Shown here one piece after another: positions 17,446-25,845 of a DNA stretch of 64,000 bases; positions within the stretch are counted from its first letter, which is position 1, and each line of letters starts with the position of its first letter. The stretch lies in contig NZ_VSRN01000001.1 in assembly GCF_008369915.1 (NCBI RefSeq), forward strand, positions 6,010,501 through 6,074,500, in the 5' to 3' direction. The notes beneath the pieces are model-generated. The model was not told where the DNA came from. It searched no databases and saw nothing but the letters and a program-made list of their open reading frames with translations. The stretch comes from Dyadobacter sp. UC 10. Lineage in GTDB: Bacteria; Bacteroidota; Bacteroidia; Cytophagales; Spirosomataceae. The position numbers and the translations under genes are program-made.

Positions 17446-17864
17446 TTATCGAAAGCGTAAAACTTGAACTTGATGTTGATGAAGAGACTTGAAAATATTC
17501 AAAAGCTGATTTAATTAACTCCGATGATAGTTTCAGTTACAAAAAGCCAAAAATGCTACAAATGAAACTATATGGGATGTATCTATCAATGTTAATTTTT
17601 TTAACAAGACTCAATTTTATATTTAACACTGTAAAGTGGTAAGTCTTATATTTTAAATTCACCAATTAGTACTAAATGAAAGTCATTTGGCGATCTAATA
17701 TACAACAGTTTCGTTCTGATCCAATACAGCACTATTCTAAGACGATACTTTGTTTATCTTTCCCTCACCGCAATAAAGTTTATGTTGTACATTGCCCCGC
17801 TACGAATTAATTCTATTTTTGTAGTTCGTACTACCCTGTCTAAAATCATCTTAATCCTGCACCA
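17446..17864. other. Divergent intergenic region upstream of histidine kinase
   Basis: This 419-bp gap is AT-rich in its left two-thirds, with no gene visible. Its right end holds the kinase promoter. Confidence 0.55.
17792..17821 (+). promoter_or_regulatory. Bacteroidota-type promoter of the histidine kinase gene
   Basis: TTG (17792-17794), 19 nt, then TATTTTTG (17814-17821) matches TTG-N19-TAnnTTTG exactly. Transcription would begin near 17828, leaving about 37 nt of leader before the GTG start. A small palindrome GTAGT-tcgt-ACTAC overlaps the predicted start point (17821-17834) and could be an operator. Confidence 0.65.
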
Positions 17865-19091
17865 GTGACTGCTTCCAGTGCCCCCGTTCCGGCCAACGAG
17901 TTTGAACGCTTGATGGGCCTTTCCGAATTCGATATCGATTACAGTGACCACAAAAACACTTTCAATGATCTTGCCAGGCTTGCTGCTAAGGTTGCAGGAA
18001 CGCGTATTTCGCTGGTCAATCTGATTGATTCGTTTACGCAATGGACAATCTCAAATCACGGACTTGATACTGACCAGATACTTCGGACTGATTCTGTGTG
18101 CCAGTACACAATCATGAATGCTGATTCGTTCGAAGTAACGGATTTGTCGGCCGATGACCGCTTCAAGGACAAGGATTATGTGACTGGAGACCCTAATGTG
18201 CGCTATTATTACGGAGTCCCGCTAAAAACCGGAAGCGGGTTGCCAATTGGTGCACTTTGCGTGCTCGACCAGGAGCGCGTCTTTCTTGACCCGGAAAAAG
18301 TTGAGCTGTTAAAGATCATAGCAGATGAAATCGTAAGCCGTCTGAAAACCATCAAGATAATGGAGGCTTTGAAAACCAAGTTGTTAGAGGCAAAACAAAG
18401 CCAGCGAAAGGTCGCTCACGATATCCGCGGGCCTCTCGGCGGAATTGTCGGACTTGCTCAGATCATCAAAGATCAGGGAGAAAGTAATCAGATGGATGAG
18501 GTGCTGGAATTCATCAACCTGATACACAAGAGCGGTAATTCAATCCTGGATCTGGCAGAGGAAATCCTGGATTCCAACAGGGACAAGCGCGCAGTAGTCA
18601 GCCCAAACGGGGCAGATAGCAGTCGTTTTGACCTGACTGTTTTCAAAGACAAGCTGGAAAAGCTCTATGGGCCGCAGGCCCGCCACAAACAGGTCGTTTT
18701 TTCGGTCAATATCACGCCGCTTACTGCAAACATTTCATTCTCAAAGAATAAGCTGCTCCAAATCACTGGTAACCTCATTTCAAATGCTATTAAATTCACA
18801 CCGCCCTTAAAAAGCGTAACCGTGGATTTGGGCTTGTTGCTGCATGTCGATAAGCCTACATTGAGAATTAGGGTGAAAGATGAGGGTGTTGGAATGGATT
18901 CGAATGGCGTTAGTGCGATTTTGTTAGGAAAAGCTGCTTCAACCGAGGGCACCGACGGAGAAGAGGGATACGGATTCGGGCTTGCGCTCGTTAAACACCT
19001 CATTTCAAGTCTGAACGGACAAATCAGCATTGTCTCGGAGCCCGGAAAGGGCGCGGCCTTTGTCGTCGAGCTACCTCAAAAAATCTATTGA
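17865..19091 (+). CDS. GAF-domain sensor histidine kinase
   Basis: This 408-residue soluble kinase has an N-terminal GAF domain (about 20-160, with VCQYTIMNADSFEV and YYYGVPLKTGSGLPIGALCV). A HisKA dimerisation domain with phospho-acceptor His185 (VAHDIRGPLGG) follows. The ATPase domain carries the N box (ITGNLISNAIKFTP), G1 (DEGVGMD) and G2 (GYGFGLALVKHL). There is no membrane segment, so it senses something in the cytoplasm. The start is GTG: no ATG exists between the upstream in-frame stop at 17841 and the conserved region, and the promoter position supports it. No response regulator is adjacent, making it an orphan kinase. Confidence 0.9.
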   Translation: MTASSAPVPANEFERLMGLSEFDIDYSDHKNTFNDLARLAAKVAGTRISLVNLIDSFTQWTISNHGLDTDQILRTDSVCQYTIMNADSFEVTDLSADDRFKDKDYVTGDPNVRYYYGVPLKTGSGLPIGALCVLDQERVFLDPEKVELLKIIADEIVSRLKTIKIMEALKTKLLEAKQSQRKVAHDIRGPLGGIVGLAQIIKDQGESNQMDEVLEFINLIHKSGNSILDLAEEILDSNRDKRAVVSPNGADSSRFDLTVFKDKLEKLYGPQARHKQVVFSVNITPLTANISFSKNKLLQITGNLISNAIKFTPPLKSVTVDLGLLLHVDKPTLRIRVKDEGVGMDSNGVSAILLGKAASTEGTDGEEGYGFGLALVKHLISSLNGQISIVSEPGKGAAFVVELPQKIY

Positions 19092-19112
19092 CATGGTTTC
19101 CAGCCGGCAAAA

Positions 19113-19577
19113 TCAATCAACCGGCCTTGACATGCGCTCTTCCAGCAGTTCCAGTACTGCTGGCCATGCTTCCTGATGTCTGTCTCGCGATGCTTCGGTT
19201 AGAAAACCGGCATGCGTCAATCTAAGAAATGTACCTTCTCCGTGAGGGGTTAATGCGATGGTCAACACAGTTTCCGCGCCTTCTGTCCCGCCTTCGCCGG
19301 TTGTCCAGGTGAGTTGGACCAGTTCTGGCTCCTGTATTTGCAGATAGCGTCCGTAATGCGGATGTCTTATTCCCTGATGCAAGGTTTCAAAATAAAACGG
19401 CGCATTAGGCTCTATTTTACCTAAGAATGAGCCGGGAGAGGCAAACCAGAGATCTAACTGCGAGGTCCATGTCTTGTAGAGCTTAACTATTGGCAGGCCA
19501 ATCAGCTTTTCTATTTTAATTCCCAGTGGACGGGAGGACAAGTCTGGCGGACAGACAATTATAGGTTTAGTTTCCAT
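19113..19577 (-). CDS. SRPBCC (AHSA1-like) family protein
   Basis: This 154-residue protein resembles the SRPBCC/AHSA1 (Aha1 C-terminal-like) helix-grip fold: a start with a starter helix and interface (TWTSQLDLWFASPGS), strand segments FYFETLHQG and LQIQEPELVQLTWT, and a typical TVLTIALTPHGEGTFLRLTHAGF followed by a long C-terminal helix (WPAVLELLEERM). Such proteins bind hydrophobic ligands; most bacterial members have no assigned ligand. It is convergent with the histidine kinase gene and 21 bp from it. Function unknown. Confidence 0.85.
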   Translation of the reverse strand: METKPIIVCPPDLSSRPLGIKIEKLIGLPIVKLYKTWTSQLDLWFASPGSFLGKIEPNAPFYFETLHQGIRHPHYGRYLQIQEPELVQLTWTTGEGGTEGAETVLTIALTPHGEGTFLRLTHAGFLTEASRDRHQEAWPAVLELLEERMSRPVD

Positions 19578-19703
19578 TTGATTTGCTTTGTACCTCCATT
19601 ATATTGGTAAAAACCATGCCGTACAGGTAATTTGCGGAACAGTTTCCGTGCCTGCAATTTGCTGCATGCAAATTTTAAGTTTAATCTCATTAACTATCCT
19701 GAT

Positions 19704-20927
19704 TTGAAAATTCATCGTGGTTTAATATTCGCTGTTGTTGAAGGCCTGCAACATATTTTCGTACGAAACAGGCAAGCCGACCAGGTTGTTGAGCAGCTTT
19801 TGAAGTCCAATAAGAAATGGGGCGCGCGTGACCGGTCTTTTATAGCTGAGAATATATATGAGATCGTGCGCTGGTGGCGGCTCGTGAAATATGTTTCTCA
19901 AATCGAGAAAGTGAAGGAGGAGGCTGACTTTTTGAAGCTGGCAGGCTCCTGGCAGTTAATCAAGCCGCAGCATCTCGGCTTCGGTGAATATGCTCCGCTC
20001 CCCGATTGGCCGGAGTTTGCAGGCATTGATGCTGAAAATGTTGCTCAAAGGTATTCTGAGGCATTGCAGATCAGGAAGATAGCGCAATCTGTTCCCGATT
20101 GGATTGATGAACTTGGAGAGAGAGAACTAGGAAAAAGCTGGTCTGCGGAACTTAGTGCGTTGAATTCCCCTGCACCATTAATCTTGCGGGTTAATACGCT
20201 GAAAAGTAGTGTTACAGCTGTGAGGCAGCTTCTTGGCGAGGAGAATACCGAGTTGGTCCCAAATATCCCGGACGCAGTGCTGCTGCGAAAAAGACAGAAT
20301 ATAATCGGTAGCGAGGCTTTTAAAAGTGGATTTGTAGAAGTGCAGGATGCTGGTTCTCAATTAATTGCTCCGTATCTGGATATTCAGCCAAACCTTTCTG
20401 TGATCGACGCCTGTGCCGGGGCTGGTGGAAAAAGCCTTCACCTGGCCGCCTTATTACAAAATACCGGCTCTGTGCTTGCAATGGACATTGCGGGACTTAA
20501 GCTGGCCGAATTAAAAAAGCGGGCTTCCCGCAACGGTGTCACGAACCTGGAAACAATGACGATCCAGTTCGATTCCGATATAGCCAAACTATCGCAAACC
20601 GCAGATCGGCTGCTGCTCGATGTGCCCTGCTCCGGATTGGGGGTATTAAGAAGGCATCCTGACTCTAAATGGAAGCTGAAACCAGCGTTTCTGGACCAGA
20701 TCAGGGGAGTCCAGTGGCATATTCTCAGTTCTTATTCGCAGATGGTCAAGCCTGGTGGAAAGATGGTGTATGCAACTTGCAGCATATTGCCGTCAGAATC
20801 GGAAGACCAGGTAAAACGTTTCCTGAAAGAAAATAAGAAGAACTGGCAATTGATCTCCCAACAGCGCACTTCACCTGCAAAAGATGGTTTCGATGGCTTT
20901 TATATGGCACTTTTGGAGCGGAAATAG
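19704..20927 (+). CDS. RsmB/NOP-family RNA (cytosine-5) methyltransferase
   Basis: This is a SAM-dependent m5C methyltransferase acting on rRNA or tRNA. I set the start at TTG 19704 (407 residues), because conservation begins at KIHRGLIFAVVEGLQ; the 24 upstream codons look non-conserved. An N-terminal RNA-binding NusB-like region is followed by the Rossmann methyltransferase: SAM site DACAGAGGKSLHLAALL, motif IV LDVPCSGLGVLRRHPDSKW with one active-site Cys, and motif VI YATCSILPSESEDQV with the catalytic Cys. Both cysteines needed by this family are present. The exact target cytosine cannot be named from sequence. Confidence 0.9.
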   Translation: MKIHRGLIFAVVEGLQHIFVRNRQADQVVEQLLKSNKKWGARDRSFIAENIYEIVRWWRLVKYVSQIEKVKEEADFLKLAGSWQLIKPQHLGFGEYAPLPDWPEFAGIDAENVAQRYSEALQIRKIAQSVPDWIDELGERELGKSWSAELSALNSPAPLILRVNTLKSSVTAVRQLLGEENTELVPNIPDAVLLRKRQNIIGSEAFKSGFVEVQDAGSQLIAPYLDIQPNLSVIDACAGAGGKSLHLAALLQNTGSVLAMDIAGLKLAELKKRASRNGVTNLETMTIQFDSDIAKLSQTADRLLLDVPCSGLGVLRRHPDSKWKLKPAFLDQIRGVQWHILSSYSQMVKPGGKMVYATCSILPSESEDQVKRFLKENKKNWQLISQQRTSPAKDGFDGFYMALLERK

Positions 20928-20975
20928 GGAGGCATGGTTTTAATGTGATGTGAATTTCATTAAACACTAAAAATC

Positions 20976-21209
20976 ATGGAATTCATCTCAAACTATTCTT
21001 TTAAGGAAGTCACCAGTGAATTACCCGATGAGCAGCCGCCGTCGCCAAGCTATCCGGAACCCGGCCAAACCGCTCCTATGAACCCCACGCCGGATGTCCC
21101 CGGGACAGATGCACCGGAAGTGAGTACAGGTACCCGGATAGACAAGGACGAGCCAGCCGAGGATACTGATGAAAATGAAGTCGGCGAAATCGAATCTCAG
21201 AATCCGTGA
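20976..21209 (+). CDS. Small acidic proline-rich hypothetical protein
   Basis: This 77-residue ORF starts with a short hydrophobic-aromatic segment (MEFISNYSFKEV) and continues as a low-complexity tail rich in Pro, Glu, Asp and Thr (DEQPPSPSYPEPG, NEVGEIESQNP). It has no signal peptide or membrane segment and is probably disordered. It follows the RNA methyltransferase by 48 bp and ends before a hairpin, so the gene position is plausible. I do not recognise a family and it could be spurious. Confidence 0.5.
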   Translation: MEFISNYSFKEVTSELPDEQPPSPSYPEPGQTAPMNPTPDVPGTDAPEVSTGTRIDKDEPAEDTDENEVGEIESQNP

Positions 21210-21222
21210 TATGATGCGCTGG

Positions 21223-21248
21223 CTGGCTGAAAATGATTTCGCAGCCAG
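21223..21248. terminator. Putative terminator between convergent small genes
   Basis: CTGGCTG (21223-21229) pairs with CAGCCAG (21242-21248), followed by TGATTTT on the plus strand. It lies between the convergent small proline-rich gene and the SRPBCC gene. Confidence 0.4.
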
Positions 21249-21254
21249 TGATTT

Positions 21255-21746
21255 TCACACATTCAGCATACCTGGCAGATCTTCATCGGTATTTCGTAGG
21301 TCAATACCGCCTTCGTAAATAGATTTCAGATTAATCAAATAGAAAGTCCAGCCGGCATGACAGCCCAGCCGGATATATTGGCGCGAATTATCGTCCTGCG
21401 GAATATCCTTTTGCGTCAGCTCGACAATTACGCCGACTTCATGCCGAACCAGTTTAACCTCCACAAGAGAATTAGAAAAGGTTAACCGGATGAAATCTTC
21501 ACCGTTGGCTTCCAGAATCTCGCCTTTTTCAGTTTCTTCGTACACATACCAGACCCAGTGATAGCTATTTCCAGCCGAGACAGGTGCATTTTTCGGGAGT
21601 TCGCCGCCATTGGTATCATAGAAGTTAGCCTCTTTTAGAAACCACCTTTCAATTTCGCCGGCTTTTGTCCATGCATTGTAAATAGTCGCTATGGGGGCTT
21701 TGATAATGATTTTTCTGGTAAATCTGGTCCAATCGAAATTCTCCAT
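21255..21746 (-). CDS. SRPBCC family protein
   Basis: The ATG at 21746 gives 163 residues and avoids overlap with the ThuA gene; the longer open frame upstream is not needed. The product is a clear AHSA1/START-like helix-grip protein: FTRKIIIKAPIATIYNAWTKAGEIERWFLKEA at the start, GNSYHWVWYVYEETEKGEILEANGEDFIRLTF, and a C-terminal helix beginning CHAGWTFYLINLKSIYEGG. The HAGW motif before the last helix is usual in this group. Ligand and role are unknown. It lies 10 bp downstream of the ThuA gene and is probably co-transcribed. Confidence 0.87.
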   Translation of the reverse strand: MENFDWTRFTRKIIIKAPIATIYNAWTKAGEIERWFLKEANFYDTNGGELPKNAPVSAGNSYHWVWYVYEETEKGEILEANGEDFIRLTFSNSLVEVKLVRHEVGVIVELTQKDIPQDDNSRQYIRLGCHAGWTFYLINLKSIYEGGIDLRNTDEDLPGMLNV

Positions 21747-21756
21747 GAAGATAATT

Positions 21757-22629
21757 TTAAGGTTTGATTTTTGAAGATCCAAGCCATAAAAGGGATTGGA
21801 CGATAAATTGGTTTTGGGTTTTATTTGCGAACGTGAAAGACAATTCTTTATTGGTTTTGTTCTCGTAGTCAATGTCGTTGTGACCCATGTTGACATACAG
21901 CATCCGGTATTTTTTGTTGGTCCAGGCTACGGGATAGTAGCCGCTATGCCAGATCTCGTGTGGTTTTGGGCCGGTTCCGAGCGGAAAGCTCGCCGGATGG
22001 ACCGAGAGCAATATCTCAATTTTGGGATTCGCTTTAAGATCTTTTTCCCAGCAGTACCACTCATTCGCAGCTGCTGAAAAGGTATCGGGCAGCATGTTGG
22101 TAAAGACACTGGATTTGTTTTCTACTTTCAACACTGCCGGGGTCGGTCGCCAGGTATTGCTCTTATATTGGCCCGATCCAAGGAATTGATCGTGATACCA
22201 GTCCCAGTTTTGCGGATATGCGGACGGAGTCAATGCAAATGCAGCGAAGTGAAACCCGATCCAGCCACCGCCATTTTGCATATAACGTTGAAATGCTGCC
22301 CTCTGTTCAGGCGTTTCGGGTCTCGTATCCAAAAAAATGACAACCTGATATTGGGCCAGGAACTGATCATTCAGATTAGCCCAGTTGCTGGTCGAATCAT
22401 AGTGAAAACCAAATTTTCTACCCATTTCCGGAAAGAACTGATTTGCCTCTTTGACGAAGCTGATGTGCGCCTTGTCATTTTTTCCGGTAAAGAACGCGAT
22501 CACTTTGAACGCTGCATGTTGCTGGCCCGACACCGTCATGCTAAGAAACAACATTGCTGGCAGCAATGCCAGCGGGGCTAATTTTGGAACAAACCGTAAA
22601 TTCATCGAAATAGGCAGGGTTAACTGCAT
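21757..22629 (-). CDS. Exported ThuA domain-containing protein
   Basis: This 290-residue protein has a signal peptide (ending TVSGQ) and a ThuA domain, a class-I glutamine-amidotransferase-like fold linked in some bacteria to sugar (trehalose) utilisation. Visible family segments are VIAFFTGKNDKAHISFVKEAN, YQVVIFLDTRPETPEQRAAFQRYMQNGGGWIGFH, and near the end HSGYYPVAWTNKKYRMLYVNMGH. An alternative ATG at 22605 would give a more typical signal peptide. It is divergent from tex. The catalytic role is unproven for most ThuA-like proteins. Confidence 0.88.
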   Translation of the reverse strand: MQLTLPISMNLRFVPKLAPLALLPAMLFLSMTVSGQQHAAFKVIAFFTGKNDKAHISFVKEANQFFPEMGRKFGFHYDSTSNWANLNDQFLAQYQVVIFLDTRPETPEQRAAFQRYMQNGGGWIGFHFAAFALTPSAYPQNWDWYHDQFLGSGQYKSNTWRPTPAVLKVENKSSVFTNMLPDTFSAAANEWYCWEKDLKANPKIEILLSVHPASFPLGTGPKPHEIWHSGYYPVAWTNKKYRMLYVNMGHNDIDYENKTNKELSFTFANKTQNQFIVQSLLWLGSSKIKP

Positions 22630-22690
22630 TTTAGTTTTTAAAGCTACAAAAACCAGTTTTATTTGTCGTATCCAATGAATTTTTAACCCA

Positions 22691-24805
22691 ATGAATTATA
22701 CACTGATTGCGCAGCAAACCTCCGTTGCTGAAAAACAAGTCAAAAGTACGATCCAGTTATTTGAGGAAGGCGCGACGCTGCCGTTTATTGCACGTTACCG
22801 CAAGGAGGCCACCGGCGGGCTCGACGAGGTTCAGATCGGACAGATCAGGGATGCGTGGCAAAAGCAGCAAGAGGTGGAAAAACGGCGTGAGGCTATTATT
22901 AAGAGCATCGACGACCAGGGTAAGCTGACCCCTGAATTAAAGAGAAAAGTAGAAGGTGTTTTCTCGCTTACTGAGCTGGAAGACATATACTTACCCTATA
23001 AACAAAAGCGCAAAACGCGGGCAACCGCGGCCATCGAGAAAGGGCTAGAACCACTCGCCCAACTCATATTCGCCGGTAAAGAAAGTGATCCCGAAAACAA
23101 AGCCCTGAGCTTTTTGAATGATCAGGTCGAAAAGGCAGAAGATGCTTTGCAGGGAGCGAGAGATATCATGGCCGAGTGGATCAACGAGAACCAGGATGCC
23201 CGCGCCAAAATTCGGCAAACTTTTCAGCGTGGTGCCGTGATTACGTCGAAAGTGAAGAAGAAAAAGGAGGAGGAAGGTGCTAAGTACCGCGATTACTTCG
23301 ATTTCAGCGAGCCGCTTTCCAGGATTCCCTCGCACCGGTTGCTCGCCATACGCCGGGGCGAAGAAGAGGGCGTACTGAATGTTGATATTTCGCCGGATGA
23401 AGAGCAGGCGCTGGAATCACTGGACAGGCTTTTCCTGAGAGGTTCCAACGCATGCAAAGACCAGATTGAAGCAGCGATAACAGACAGCTATAAAAGATTG
23501 CTCAAACCTTCGATCGAAACAGAATTCAGCAATCTATCAAAAGAAAAGGCGGATATAGCTGCGATACAGGTATTTACAGAGAATTTACGGCAGTTGCTAC
23601 TGGCATCGCCGCTTGGGCAGAAGAATGTTCTCGCGATCGATCCAGGTTATCGTACCGGCTGCAAAGTCGTGGTTTTGGATCATCAGGGTAGTCTGGTTTC
23701 TGACCAGGTTATTTACCCATTCGATCGTCCTGCCGATGCGCAGGGCAAACTGCTGGACCTGATCAAAAAATATAAGATACAAGCTGTCGCCGTTGGGAAC
23801 GGTACTGCCGGGCGCGAAACCGAAGATTTTGTCAAGAAACTTCTGCAAACCTCGGGCACTGAGGAGATCGGCTTGTTTATGGTAAGTGAACAAGGCGCGT
23901 CGATTTATTCGGCATCGGAAGTCGCGCGCGAGGAATTTCCAGATAAGGATGTGACGGTACGGGGCTCCGTTTCTATTGGCCGCAGATTAATGGACCCGCT
24001 TGCAGAACTGGTAAAAATCGACCCGAAATCCATAGGAGTCGGTCAATACCAGCACGATGTGGACCAGAATTCATTGCGAAATGCTTTGGATATAGTCGTA
24101 GAAAGTTGCGTGAATTCCGTAGGCGTAAATCTCAACACGGCAAGCAAGCATTTATTGAGGTATATTTCCGGCCTCGGACCCGCTTTGGCGCAGAATATCG
24201 TAGATTTTAGGGCAAAAAACGGAAATTTCAAATCGAGGCATCAATTATTAAAAGTGCCCCGTCTCGGTGCGAAGGCTTTCGAGCAGGCGGCCGGCTTTCT
24301 GCGTATTGAAAATTCGTCTAATCCATTGGATAACAGTGCAGTACATCCCGAGAGGTATACATTGGTGGAGCAAATGGCGAAGGATACCGGTGCGACGATA
24401 CAGGATTTGATCGCAAAAGCTGAGATTCGCAAACAGATCAGGCCGGAGAAGTATATTTCAGATTCTGTGGGATTACCTACATTAAAAGATATCCTGGCAG
24501 AATTGGAAAAGCCAGCCCGCGATCCGCGCTCAGAGATCAAAAAGTTTGAATTTGACAGTTCTGTCAGAAAACCAGAAGACCTGAAGGTCGGAATGGTACT
24601 GCCGGGCATCGTCACCAATATCACTGCATTCGGCGCCTTCGTGGATGTAGGTGTAAAGCAGGACGGCCTGGTCCACGTTTCGCAAATGGCAGATCGCTTT
24701 ATCAAAGATCCGAACGAAGTGGTAAAGTTGCAGCAGATCGTTCAGGTAAAAGTGACAGAGGTGGACCTGGCACGCAAGCGCATTGCATTAAGTATGAAAA
24801 TGTAA
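22691..24805 (+). CDS. tex: Tex-family RNA-binding transcription accessory protein
   Basis: This 704-residue Tex homologue contains the N-terminal helical region (LPFIARYRKEATGGLDE, YLPYKQKRKTRATAA), the YqgF-like RNase H fold (VLAIDPGYRTGCKVVVLD), a helix-hairpin-helix segment (VGVNLNTASKHLLRYISGLGPALA) and a C-terminal S1 RNA-binding domain (KVGMVLPGIVTNITAFGAFVDVGVKQDGLVHVSQM). It stops right after the S1 domain, without the basic tail of longer Tex proteins. Tex binds nucleic acid and affects transcription in several bacteria. A direct repeat CCAATGAATT spans the start codon. Confidence 0.95.
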   Translation: MNYTLIAQQTSVAEKQVKSTIQLFEEGATLPFIARYRKEATGGLDEVQIGQIRDAWQKQQEVEKRREAIIKSIDDQGKLTPELKRKVEGVFSLTELEDIYLPYKQKRKTRATAAIEKGLEPLAQLIFAGKESDPENKALSFLNDQVEKAEDALQGARDIMAEWINENQDARAKIRQTFQRGAVITSKVKKKKEEEGAKYRDYFDFSEPLSRIPSHRLLAIRRGEEEGVLNVDISPDEEQALESLDRLFLRGSNACKDQIEAAITDSYKRLLKPSIETEFSNLSKEKADIAAIQVFTENLRQLLLASPLGQKNVLAIDPGYRTGCKVVVLDHQGSLVSDQVIYPFDRPADAQGKLLDLIKKYKIQAVAVGNGTAGRETEDFVKKLLQTSGTEEIGLFMVSEQGASIYSASEVAREEFPDKDVTVRGSVSIGRRLMDPLAELVKIDPKSIGVGQYQHDVDQNSLRNALDIVVESCVNSVGVNLNTASKHLLRYISGLGPALAQNIVDFRAKNGNFKSRHQLLKVPRLGAKAFEQAAGFLRIENSSNPLDNSAVHPERYTLVEQMAKDTGATIQDLIAKAEIRKQIRPEKYISDSVGLPTLKDILAELEKPARDPRSEIKKFEFDSSVRKPEDLKVGMVLPGIVTNITAFGAFVDVGVKQDGLVHVSQMADRFIKDPNEVVKLQQIVQVKVTEVDLARKRIALSMKM

Positions 24806-24806
24806 T

Positions 24807-24831
24807 CTTTCCGGGTACGAAGCCCGGAAAG
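24807..24831. terminator. Hairpin after tex
   Basis: CTTTCCGGG (24807-24815) pairs perfectly with CCCGGAAAG (24823-24831) over a 7-nt loop. It sits between the convergent tex and SRPBCC genes. The T tract is weak, so it may act from either side only partly. Confidence 0.5.
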
Positions 24832-24838
24832 GTTACTA

Positions 24839-25285
24839 TTATAAAATATGCTTATGCTCTTCTTCGAGCAATCGCTTGATATGTTTGGAAATATTCATCC
24901 AGTTTTCCTCGGCTTTGATGACAGCTTCGTCGGAGTCGAGGTTGTCTTGTGTGATGGTCAGCGTAGTCTCATCGTCGTATTCGGACACGTGGTATGTCAC
25001 ATGCATATAATTGTCTTCAAAATCCTCTGTACCGGAAAGCGGGCTCCAGTAGGAGTAGCTCAGTACCCGCTCCGGGATAATTTCCAGAATTGTTCCTTTG
25101 TCGACATAAGATTTGCCTTCCCATTCACCAGTGAAAGTGATAGGACTTCCAACCTGCCAATCTGAATACACTTCTGCGCCGTACATATATTTCCTGACAA
25201 TTTCGGGATCAATCAATGCCTTCCAGACCTCTGACGGACTAGCGTAAATGGACATTGACGTGGTTGCGATGAGTTTTCTGTTCAT
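24839..25285 (-). CDS. SRPBCC (AHSA1-like) family protein
   Basis: This 148-residue protein has the AHSA1 start signature (TTSMSIYASPSEVWKALIDPEIVRKYMYGAEVYSDWQVGSPITF), then LEIIPERVLSYSYWSPLSG, ETTLTITQDN and the C-terminal WMNISKHIKRLLEE. The layout matches the Activator-of-Hsp90-ATPase-like branch of SRPBCC. No catalytic residues are expected; ligand unknown. It is divergent from another SRPBCC gene 104 bp away, so the two may share a control region. Confidence 0.88.
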   Translation of the reverse strand: MNRKLIATTSMSIYASPSEVWKALIDPEIVRKYMYGAEVYSDWQVGSPITFTGEWEGKSYVDKGTILEIIPERVLSYSYWSPLSGTEDFEDNYMHVTYHVSEYDDETTLTITQDNLDSDEAVIKAEENWMNISKHIKRLLEEEHKHIL

Positions 25286-25389
25286 TGTTGCTCAGATTTT
25301 GGTCATGCCTTGAATGGGCTAAAATCATGCCAGGTGTACGGGCTGCGCTGGCCTGAATATTGATATAAATCAGCAAACCTTTATCTCAT

Positions 25390-25845
25390 ATGCAGGAGTT
25401 GTACTTCACACAAAAATTACCAGTTTCGCTGGATGAAGCCTGGGATTTTTTCTCTAATCCCGCCAATCTGAAAGACATTACGCCCGCTCACATGGGTTTT
25501 ACAGTCACATCCAAGTACCACGGCGAGAAAATGTATGCCGGACAAATCATCAGATATATTGTTAAACCGGTTCTGGGTATTCCGTTAAAATGGTGCACTG
25601 AGATTACGCATGTAGTTGATAGACAATACTTTGTAGACGAGCAGCGCTTTGGGCCTTATTCTTTCTGGCACCACCAGCACCATTTCACCGAAACCGCGGA
25701 TGGGGTAATAATGGAAGATATTTTGAATTACAAAGTTCCCTTCGGATTTGTAGGGGACTGGGTAAATACATTGTTTGTAAAAAATGAAGTAACCAAAATA
25801 TTTACCTACCGGCGTAAAATACTGACCGAAATGTTTGGTGACTAA
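25390..25845 (+). CDS. SRPBCC ligand-binding protein (polyketide-cyclase-like)
   Basis: This 151-residue protein belongs to the ligand-binding SRPBCC group often paired with NAD-dependent epimerases (KLPVSLDEAWDFFSNPANLKDITPAHMGF). It also has WCTEITHVVDRQYFVDEQRFGPYSFWHHQHHF, whose aromatic and His run is characteristic, and ends with a basic TYRRKILTEMFG helix. Its stop codon overlaps that of the convergent porin gene by 4 bp. Relatives bind small hydrophobic molecules; no substrate is known here. Confidence 0.87.
   Translation: MQELYFTQKLPVSLDEAWDFFSNPANLKDITPAHMGFTVTSKYHGEKMYAGQIIRYIVKPVLGIPLKWCTEITHVVDRQYFVDEQRFGPYSFWHHQHHFTETADGVIMEDILNYKVPFGFVGDWVNTLFVKNEVTKIFTYRRKILTEMFGD

Noticed and set aside
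19656-19674. AATTTGC-tgcat-GCAAATT inverted repeat upstream of the RsmB-like gene
   Set aside because: A 7-bp AT-rich repeat is common by chance, and no matching regulator or second copy is seen nearby.
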